DNA from: Acidimicrobiales bacterium
Lineage (GTDB): Bacteria; Actinomycetota; Acidimicrobiia; Acidimicrobiales; Poriferisodalaceae
Assembly: GCA_041394185.1 (NCBI GenBank)
Contig: JAWKIQ010000005.1
Span: 62,001 to 126,000, forward strand
Reading direction: 5' to 3'
Length of the DNA: 64,000 nt
Every line of letters begins with the position of its first letter. The stretch's first letter is position 1. Both the position numbers and the translations under genes were made by a program. Below are positions 57,991 to 64,000 of this stretch, one piece after another. The notes below the pieces were generated by a model. That model worked only from the letters and a program-made list of their open reading frames with translations, did not search any database and had not been told where the DNA came from.

Positions 57991-59363
57991 GGCTGGTGCC
58001 ACTCGAAGTCGCGGTCGACCCGTGGCCCGAAGGTTCCGCGCCGGTAGATGTATGGCGGCTCGGATGGCTCGAGGATGGGCTCGACCACGCGCCACTGGTG
58101 ATCCACGCCGTCGGCCCTGCCGAACCGGCGGGTGTCGCCCGACATGGCGTCGTCGAGCAGTTGCTCGTATGCCTCGGGGGCGTCGCCCAGGATCTCAGAC
58201 GATGACACCGACAACTCGACAGGTGCCACCTCGTCGTTGTTGGGCTCCTTGGCCTGGATGTGCAGCGAGATCTCGTCGTCTGGCTTCATGCGGAATCGCA
58301 GGTGATTGGGGTGAGGTCTGCTGCCGCCGACGCCGTGGAACAGCGCCATCGGCGGCTGCTGAAACTCGACGATCGCCTCGGTGACGGTCGTTGCCATCGC
58401 CTTTCCGGCGCGCAACCTCCAGGGCACCCCGGCCCAGCGCCAGTTGTCGATCTCCAGGGTCAGCTCGACGTAGGTCTCGGTGTTGCTGTCGGGGTCGACG
58501 CCGTCCTCGTCGCGGTAGCCCTCGTATTGTCCTCGAATGACAGTGGCCGGATGGATCGCCTTGGTGGCGGCCAACACCTTCACCTTCTCGTCGCGCAGCG
58601 CCTCTTCGGTGGCCGCGACGGGCGGTTCCATCGCCATCAGCGAAACCATCTCGAGCAGATGGTTCTGCACCACATCTCGCAGGGCGCCGACGTCGTCGTA
58701 AAAGCCGCCTCGACCTTCTACGTCGAAGTCCTCCAGCATCGAGATCTGCACGGACTGGACGTAACGCCGGTTCCAGATCGGCTCGAACATCGAGTTGGCG
58801 AAACGAAACGCCAGCAGGTTCTGAATCGGCTGCTTTCCGAGGAAGTGGTCGATGCGAAACACCCGAGCCTCGGGGAAGGCGTTCAGCAGCGTCTGGTTCA
58901 GCTCGCGGGCCGACGCCAGGTCCCGGCCGAACGGCTTTTCGACAACTACCCGGGCCCCGTTCTGGTTCAGACCTGCACTGGCCAAACCCTCGATCACGTC
59001 GTCGAACAGAAACGGGGGTATCGCCAGATACGAAAGCGGCGCCTCTGCATCGCCGACGGCTTGGGCGATCTTCGAGTACAGCGATCGGTCGGTGTAGTCG
59101 CCCTCGACGAACGTCAGCCTGGCCGTGAGGCGGTCGAGGACCTGTTGGTCGACGTCGCCCTCGGTCGCCCGGATGGCCTCGGTGGCAAACTCCGCGAACT
59201 CGGCCGCGCCCCAGGGCGATCGCCCGACACCCACGACGGTGCTGCACAGATGCTCACGCAACTCGAGGCGGTACAGCGACGGCAGCAACTTCTTCTTGGC
59301 CAGGTCGCCCGATGCGCCGAACAGCACCAGGGCCTGAGACCTCGGATAGGTCGTCGTGGCCAT
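57987..59363 (-). CDS. zwf: Glucose-6-phosphate 1-dehydrogenase
   Basis: A 458-residue enzyme of the normal length. It has NADP-binding FGASGDLAKKKLLPSLYRL at the N-terminus, YLAIPP, VEKPFGRDLASA, and the substrate motif RIDHFLGK with the catalytic His. It starts one base after the gnd stop. Confidence 0.97.
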   Translation of the reverse strand: MATTTYPRSQALVLFGASGDLAKKKLLPSLYRLELREHLCSTVVGVGRSPWGAAEFAEFATEAIRATEGDVDQQVLDRLTARLTFVEGDYTDRSLYSKIAQAVGDAEAPLSYLAIPPFLFDDVIEGLASAGLNQNGARVVVEKPFGRDLASARELNQTLLNAFPEARVFRIDHFLGKQPIQNLLAFRFANSMFEPIWNRRYVQSVQISMLEDFDVEGRGGFYDDVGALRDVVQNHLLEMVSLMAMEPPVAATEEALRDEKVKVLAATKAIHPATVIRGQYEGYRDEDGVDPDSNTETYVELTLEIDNWRWAGVPWRLRAGKAMATTVTEAIVEFQQPPMALFHGVGGSRPHPNHLRFRMKPDDEISLHIQAKEPNNDEVAPVELSVSSSEILGDAPEAYEQLLDDAMSGDTRRFGRADGVDHQWRVVEPILEPSEPPYIYRRGTFGPRVDRDFEWHQP

Positions 59364-59364
59364 G

Positions 59365-60240
59365 TCAGCCCTCTGCCGACTTCACAGCATGGCCACCGAA
59401 CTGGTTTCTGAGTGCGGCTATGACCTTCATCGCCGGGCTGTCGTCTTGGCGCGAGCCGAAGCGCGCGAACAGTGCAGCTGAGGTGACCGGCGCGGGCACG
59501 GCCAGCCGCACCGCCTCCTCGACCGCCCAGCGGCCTTCGCCGCTGTCGTCGGCGTAACCGCGGATCGACTGCAGGCCCGGGTCTTCGTCGAGCGCATTCA
59601 CCAGCAGATCGAGCAGCCACGACCGAATGACGCTGCCGTTTCGCCAGGCCGACGTTGCAGCCTTGATGTCGATGTCTAGCTCGGATGCGCCGAGCAACTC
59701 GTAGCCCTCGGCAAACGCCTGCATCATGCCGTACTCGATGGCGTTGTGAACCATCTTGGTGAAGTGGCCGGCACCGCTGGGGCCAACGTGGGCCAGACCG
59801 TCTGGTGGTGCCAGGCTGCGCAGCACCGGCTCGATGTGCTGGTAGTGCTGAGGGTCGCCGCCCACCATCAGGCAGAAGCCCTCTTGCAGGCCCCACACTC
59901 CCCCACTGACACCGGCATCTACGAACCCGATGCCGGCCTCGTCGGCGTGTGCGGCGCGACGCATGGTGTCGTGAACATTCGAGTTGCCGCCCTCGACGAT
60001 GATGTCGCCTTGGTCGAGCAACTGCACCAGTTCGTCCACCACCAACTGCGTCGGCTCTCCCGCCGGAACCATCACCCACACCACCCTTGGCGATTCGAGC
60101 GACTCGACCAGCTCGTCGATGCTGGCCACGTCTCGCTTGTCGGGGTCTCGGTCGTAGCCCACCACTTCATGGCCGTCTCTGCGCAAGCGCTCTGTCATCC
60201 CGGCGCCCATCCGTCCCAGACCGATCATCCCGATTCGCAT
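59365..60240 (-). CDS. gnd: 6-phosphogluconate dehydrogenase, short (GndA/YqeC-like) type
   Basis: The ATG at 60240 has GGAGG six bases upstream, giving 291 residues, the short class that is often NAD-dependent. It has the dinucleotide motif MIGLGRMGAGM, catalytic VDAGVSGGVWGL, the H-x2-K motif in GAGHFTKMVHNAIEYG and LLDLLVNAL in the C-terminal helical domain. It decarboxylates 6-phosphogluconate to ribulose 5-phosphate. It is the first gene of the operon. Confidence 0.95.
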   Translation of the reverse strand: MRIGMIGLGRMGAGMTERLRRDGHEVVGYDRDPDKRDVASIDELVESLESPRVVWVMVPAGEPTQLVVDELVQLLDQGDIIVEGGNSNVHDTMRRAAHADEAGIGFVDAGVSGGVWGLQEGFCLMVGGDPQHYQHIEPVLRSLAPPDGLAHVGPSGAGHFTKMVHNAIEYGMMQAFAEGYELLGASELDIDIKAATSAWRNGSVIRSWLLDLLVNALDEDPGLQSIRGYADDSGEGRWAVEEAVRLAVPAPVTSAALFARFGSRQDDSPAMKVIAALRNQFGGHAVKSAEG

Positions 60241-60321
60241 CAGTTCCTCCAGAAGAACTCGCTCGGCAGTGTCAACACCTACCCCGGTCCCGAGATTCCA
60301 AACGCAGCTGCCTGCAAGCAT

Positions 60322-60987
60322 TCACCCGCTGTTGCCGTTGGCGCCCACCCGGCCCGTTTCGTACGCCCACATCGCCATCTCGACACGGTTGCGCACCTGC
60401 AGCTTGTTCATCAGGCTCGCCAGGTGGCTCTTGACGGTGCTGAGGCTGATGAACAGCTCCTCGGCGATCTCGTTGTTGGTGCGACCCCTGGCCACGGTCA
60501 ACAGCACCTGTTCTTCTCGGTCGGTAAGCGCCTCGATGGGCTGGGGGACCGAAGACGGCTCTTGGATGGCAGAGAAATGGCCCAGCAGGCGAGCCGTGAT
60601 GCTCGGCGCGATCAGGGCGTCGCCGTGGGCCGCGGCCTCGATCGCCTGAACCAGCAGGTCCGGACCGGCATCTTTGAGGAGGAACCCACGAGCACCGGCT
60701 TTCAGGGCGCCGTGGACGTACTCGTCGAGATCGAAGGTGGTGATGATGACGATGGGCATCGGGTCTTCGACGTCTGGGCCGGCCAGGACCTTGGTGGCCT
60801 CGATGCCGTCCATCTCTGGCATTCGGATGTCGAACAGGCACACGTCTGGTCTCAGCCGCCGCGCTGCTTCGATCGCCTGGCGTCCGTTGGCCGCCTCTCC
60901 AACCACCTCATAGCCCTTGGCTTGGAGGATCAACCTGAATCCTGTGCGTATGAGTTCCTGGTCGTCGGCCACCAGCACACGCAGCAT
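60322..60987 (-). CDS. NarL/LuxR-family response regulator
   Basis: The ATG at 60987 has GAGGAG upstream, giving 221 residues. The receiver has VADDQELIRTGF (acidic residues), the acceptor Asp in LFDIRMPEMDG, Thr in IITTFD and Lys in FLLKDAG. The LuxR HTH is LTDREEQVLLTVARGRTNNE, then VKSHLASLMNKL. It is downstream of and paired with the sensor kinase, and likely regulates the divergent ABC genes. Confidence 0.93.
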   Translation of the reverse strand: MLRVLVADDQELIRTGFRLILQAKGYEVVGEAANGRQAIEAARRLRPDVCLFDIRMPEMDGIEATKVLAGPDVEDPMPIVIITTFDLDEYVHGALKAGARGFLLKDAGPDLLVQAIEAAAHGDALIAPSITARLLGHFSAIQEPSSVPQPIEALTDREEQVLLTVARGRTNNEIAEELFISLSTVKSHLASLMNKLQVRNRVEMAMWAYETGRVGANGNSG

Positions 60988-61018
60988 CGGATCTCCTCGA
61001 TCGTTCGTCGTCAACAGG

Positions 61019-62173
61019 TCACGCCCTGCCCAGAGGCAGCCGCACGTCGACCACCCAACCTCGCCCTGGGGCGGGCCCGGCCGCGAACGTGCCGCCCAAC
61101 AACTCGGTACGTTCGGCCATTCCGACCAGACCGAACCCACCCGAACCGGCCGCACCGGATGAGCCCGATGGTCTGTCGCCGTCGTCGCAGACGCGCATCG
61201 TCAACCAGTTGGTGTCGGCTCCGATCGACACAGACACCCGGGTTGCATTGCGCGCATGGCGCCTGGCGTTGGTGACCGCTTCTTGGGCTATGCGATAGAC
61301 GGATGCCTGTACGGCGGTGCTCAGGCGGTCTCTCGTTTCTCCCAGGCCGGCGGTGTCGACCTCGACCCGCGGTCGCGCCAGAGGGTCTGCCAGGCTTTCC
61401 ACGTCAGCCATTGTTGCTTGCGGCGCCAACCCGGTTTCGCGCAGAGCCCCGACCATACGCCTCATCTCGGCGAGGGTTTCGCTGGCCGAGCGCTCGATTG
61501 TCTTCAAGGTCTCCAGAGCTGCGGCTGGGTCGGTGTCGACCATCAGTTGGCCGGCCTGGGCCTGTATCGCGATGGCCGAAACGTGATGGGCGACGGTGTC
61601 GTGCAGTTCGCGGGCCAGCATCTCGCGCTCGGTCGATCTGGCGTCGTCCACCGCCCGGCGCCTGAGCGACGAGCGATACCTCACCACCAGCGCTGCTGCT
61701 GCGAGCAGCAGCCACGGCACCAGCGAACCGAGCGCGACCAACGGCCGCCCGCGGCTGGTGAAGGCGACCTCGGACGTGAACGACGCGGCGACCACCAGGG
61801 CGATGCCCACCAACACCTCGCGGCCCGAGGCCCATCTGCACAGTGCCCAAGCGGCAACGATGGCGGCGAACGAGGTCGCCTCGACGATCGCGACATCGCG
61901 CCCGGCCAGCTCGGCGACAAACGAAACCACGACCGGAGCTCCGAACACGAAGGCCACGGTGGCAACCGGCTGGACGAAACGAAACCGCAGCGCTGCGGCC
62001 GTCGCCAGTGCAATAGCCACGAACAACCAGGGCGAGCCCGGACGCTCGGGCAGGTACGAGGCCACCCCGAAGGCCGCTATCAGGGCGACGAAGGCCCACG
62101 ACCGCCGCCGCCAGGTCGGTTGTTCGGCGACGCGAGGCTCGACCAACGCCTCGTGTAGGTAGTCGACGATCAC
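61019..62173 (-). CDS. NarL-type sensor histidine kinase (HisKA_3)
   Basis: A 384-residue membrane kinase starting at GTG 62173. Five to six hydrophobic helices occupy the first ~170 residues. The dimerisation domain has phospho-His in LARELHDTVAHHVSAIAIQ, and the ATPase has QEAVTNARRH, a DDG motif (VCDDGDRPSG) and GFGLVGMAER. It is upstream of the NarL regulator and divergent from an ABC-2 transporter, which suggests it controls that transporter in response to an envelope or drug signal. Confidence 0.93.
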   Translation of the reverse strand: MIVDYLHEALVEPRVAEQPTWRRRSWAFVALIAAFGVASYLPERPGSPWLFVAIALATAAALRFRFVQPVATVAFVFGAPVVVSFVAELAGRDVAIVEATSFAAIVAAWALCRWASGREVLVGIALVVAASFTSEVAFTSRGRPLVALGSLVPWLLLAAAALVVRYRSSLRRRAVDDARSTEREMLARELHDTVAHHVSAIAIQAQAGQLMVDTDPAAALETLKTIERSASETLAEMRRMVGALRETGLAPQATMADVESLADPLARPRVEVDTAGLGETRDRLSTAVQASVYRIAQEAVTNARRHARNATRVSVSIGADTNWLTMRVCDDGDRPSGSSGAAGSGGFGLVGMAERTELLGGTFAAGPAPGRGWVVDVRLPLGRA

Positions 62174-62305
62174 ATCCCAAGAGTACGAAAGCGGGAGCGC
62201 TGTTCGTATCGGCCGAAAGTACGAGTTGCCAACCGGCCTATCGGCCGGGCTCAGATCAGCCTCAGTGCCGATGCGGCCGCCGCCTCGGTCGAACAGGGTT
62301 TGGGC
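62174..62305. promoter_or_regulatory. Divergent control region of kinase and ABC transporter genes
   Basis: This 132-bp gap should carry the promoters of both divergent units. Visible are repeated GTACGA cores (near 62184 and 62219) and a 6-bp hairpin CCGGCC-TATC-GGCCGG (62233-62248). The repeats could be regulator boxes. No canonical -35/-10 pair is convincing by eye. Confidence 0.35.
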
Positions 62306-63262
62306 ATGAAGTCACACACCAAACCCAACGCAGCGACCCTGCCGGTCGTCAGGGTCGAATCGCTCACGAAGAGATACGACGATCACGTGGCGGTCGATTC
62401 GCTGTCTTTCGAAGTGCCGACCGGCCAGGTCATCGGACTTCTCGGCCCGAACGGCGCGGGAAAGACCACTGCGATGAAGATGATCGTCGGCCTGGTCAAG
62501 CCCACCTCCGGACGGGCCGAGCTGCTCGGCGTGTCGAGCGACGAGCCGGCCTTCGGCCACGCGCTGCGCAGGGTCGGCAGCCTCATCGAGTCGCCGGCGC
62601 TGTACCGCAACCTGTCGGCCCGCCAGAACCTGCAGCTTCAGGCCAAGGCGCTTGGTGTCGAGGCGACGCCGTCGCTGGTCGACGAGCTGCTCGAGCTGGT
62701 CGACCTTGCCGATCGAGCCGACGATCGCGCCCGCTCGTACTCGTTGGGAATGAAGCAGCGGCTGGGAATAGCCGTGGCGATGGTGGGCAAGCCAGAACTG
62801 ATCATCCTGGACGAGCCGGCCAATGGCCTGGATCCCGCCGGAATCGTCGAGATCAGACGCCTGCTGAGGCGCCTGCCCGAAATGGGTACCACCGTGCTGG
62901 TGTCGTCCCACCAGCTGAACGAGGTGCAGAAGGCAGCCGACAGCCTGGTGGTCTTGGATCGTGGCCGCCTCATCGCCTGCGGCACGACCGACGAGATCAT
63001 CGGGTCGCAGACGTCGGCTTCGTTCCAGATTCGGCTGGCCCCCAATGAGCTCTCGTCCGCCATCGCCGCGCTGTCGGCACACGGCGTGGCCGCGACCACC
63101 GAGTCGGTCGACCAGCTGAGCGTGACGCTGGCAGACGGATGGCGCGGCCGCGACCTCAACCGCTTGCTCGCTGAGGTCGGCGTCTACGCAGACCAGATAG
63201 TCCACAACACCGTTTCGCTAGAGGAAGCCTTCCTCGCCATGACACAAGGAGCACAAAAGTGA
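62306..63262 (+). CDS. ABC-2 type transporter ATP-binding protein (BcrA/DrrA-like)
   Basis: The ATG at 62306 gives 318 residues. It has Walker A GPNGAGKTTAMK, signature YSLGMKQRLG, Walker B LIILDEPANGLDPAG and the H-loop in VSSHQLNEVQ, plus the long C-terminal domain seen in BcrA/DrrA/CcmA-type exporters. It overlaps the permease gene by 4 bp (GTGA). Such pairs export antibiotics, lipids or bacteriocins. Confidence 0.94.
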   Translation: MKSHTKPNAATLPVVRVESLTKRYDDHVAVDSLSFEVPTGQVIGLLGPNGAGKTTAMKMIVGLVKPTSGRAELLGVSSDEPAFGHALRRVGSLIESPALYRNLSARQNLQLQAKALGVEATPSLVDELLELVDLADRADDRARSYSLGMKQRLGIAVAMVGKPELIILDEPANGLDPAGIVEIRRLLRRLPEMGTTVLVSSHQLNEVQKAADSLVVLDRGRLIACGTTDEIIGSQTSASFQIRLAPNELSSAIAALSAHGVAATTESVDQLSVTLADGWRGRDLNRLLAEVGVYADQIVHNTVSLEEAFLAMTQGAQK

Positions 63263-63996
63263 TCGCCGCCGAGTTCTACAAGATCAAGACCCAGCGCACG
63301 CCCTACGCGGTGTTCGGCGCGATGCTGGCCGCGTCCCTGGCACCTTCGTTGGTGCTCGTGTTCTACACACCGTCGGCAACCGATGTCTATGTGCAGGCAT
63401 TCCAACTGACCTATTCGGTCTTTGCCGTTCTGTTAGCGGTGGTGTTCGGAGGCTGGGTGCTCGGCACCGAGTACCGGCAAGACACGGTCAAGCGGATGCT
63501 CACCGCCGAACCTCGCCGCATGCGAAACCTGTGGTCGAAGGCGGCCGTCGGCTTCGCGGTGCTTTGCAGCGCACTGACAACAGTTGCGCTGGTCGGCTGG
63601 TCGGCAGCGTGGCTGGTCGGCCAGATGAACGACGTCGGCGTCGAGTTCATATGGCAAGACCTGCTGGCTGCCGGCGTGATGGCCCTGGTCGCTGCGGCAA
63701 TGTCGTTCGCGCTGTCGGCGCTGACCAGGTCTGATGCGTTCGCGATGGTCGCCACGACCGGCACGTTGCTGATCCTCGATCCGCTGCTGTCGGCGATACC
63801 CAGGTTCGGCAAGTACACCCTCGGGTCGGCGATGGCCGTCGTGTCCACCGAGATCGAGGGGTTGGGTTCGGCTGTTGCAGACCCGTTGCCCGGGTCGGCC
63901 CAGCTGGGGCTCGGGGCCGCGGCGGTCACCGTAGCCTTGTGGCTCGCTGTGCTGGTGGGTGCGGGCGTGGCCCGGTTCGCTCGCTCGGACGTGTGA
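63259..63996 (+). CDS. ABC-2 type transporter permease
   Basis: A 245-residue membrane protein starting at GTG 63259 with about six hydrophobic helices (FGAMLAASLAPSLVLVFY, FAVLLAVVFGGWVLGTEYRQ, AVLCSALTTVALVGWSAAWL and others). The conserved EYRQDTVKRMLTAEP loop is typical of ABC-2 permeases. It is complete and ends 4 bp before the window edge. Confidence 0.92.
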   Translation: MIAAEFYKIKTQRTPYAVFGAMLAASLAPSLVLVFYTPSATDVYVQAFQLTYSVFAVLLAVVFGGWVLGTEYRQDTVKRMLTAEPRRMRNLWSKAAVGFAVLCSALTTVALVGWSAAWLVGQMNDVGVEFIWQDLLAAGVMALVAAAMSFALSALTRSDAFAMVATTGTLLILDPLLSAIPRFGKYTLGSAMAVVSTEIEGLGSAVADPLPGSAQLGLGAAAVTVALWLAVLVGAGVARFARSDV

Positions 63997-64000
63997 TGCC

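Overview
The window is about 64 kb of very GC-rich DNA with dense genes, many 1- to 4-base overlaps (ATGA/GTGA) and frequent GTG/TTG starts. It most likely comes from an actinobacterium of the class Acidimicrobiia. The clues are the 42-residue repeats with the motif GGGYWLVASDGGVFAFGDA, which are abundant in that class, an F420-type luciferase-like oxidoreductase, an FusA2-type EF-G paralogue, and a form II CoxL with AYRGAGR. The taxonomy is inference. No rRNA, tRNA or CRISPR array was seen.

Layout. 1-4.3 kb: two DUF2334 (polysaccharide deacetylase-like) genes around wecB, an envelope-glycan unit. 4.3-14.9 kb, minus strand: EF-G2, an unknown gene, and a compact chemosensory operon (cheA, cheW, cheY, cheR, cheX, MCP, cheB, cheY, second CheX-like gene) with no flagellar or pilus genes nearby. 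15.2-18.6 kb: a heterodimeric ABC exporter bracketed by two inverted copies of one hairpin element. 18.7-22.3 kb: a molybdenum hydroxylase operon (CoxM, CoxL, CoxS-like), divergent from an LLM oxidoreductase across a perfect 18-bp palindrome. 23.4-28.1 kb: deoD, whose last codons seed a 13-copy 34-bp tandem array, a GerMN lipoprotein, an AAC(3)-like acetyltransferase and a frameshifted DUF885 hydrolase. 28.2-32.3 kb: typA, a TauD-like dioxygenase, a pair of palindromic repeats, and an acyl-CoA dehydrogenase whose stop codon lies in another 34-bp repeat array.

32.4-37.9 kb is the most novel part. A cytosolic CHAT (caspase-like) protease is translationally coupled to an alpha/beta-hydrolase. 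Facing them is a membrane-anchored CHAT protease with two extracellular PASTA-like domains, an architecture resembling PknB-type kinases with the kinase replaced by a protease. 37.9-42.7 kb: a second TauD-like dioxygenase, an LmeA/DUF2993-like protein, a frameshifted RidA, a frameshifted PQQ-type sugar dehydrogenase with tandem exact 126-bp repeats, and a beta-carbonic anhydrase.

42.8-52.9 kb holds one giant secreted protein of about 3,370 residues. It is built from three supermodules (Ca-binding TSP3-like linker, six FG-GAP repeats, then beta-helix or LRR) and is interrupted by two frameshifts. 52.9-55.7 kb: an IS110 element split by a complete ISL3 element with an 8-bp target duplication. 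55.8-57.2 kb: a secreted FN3-like repeat protein. 57.3-60.2 kb: the oxidative pentose phosphate operon gnd-zwf-pgl. 60.3-64 kb: a NarL-type two-component system divergent from an ABC-2 transporter.

Seven frame breaks occur in four genes (DUF885, RidA, sugar dehydrogenase, giant adhesin). All are net base losses, mostly in G/C homopolymers. This pattern suggests sequencing or assembly error rather than true decay, and anyone using these gene models should allow for it.
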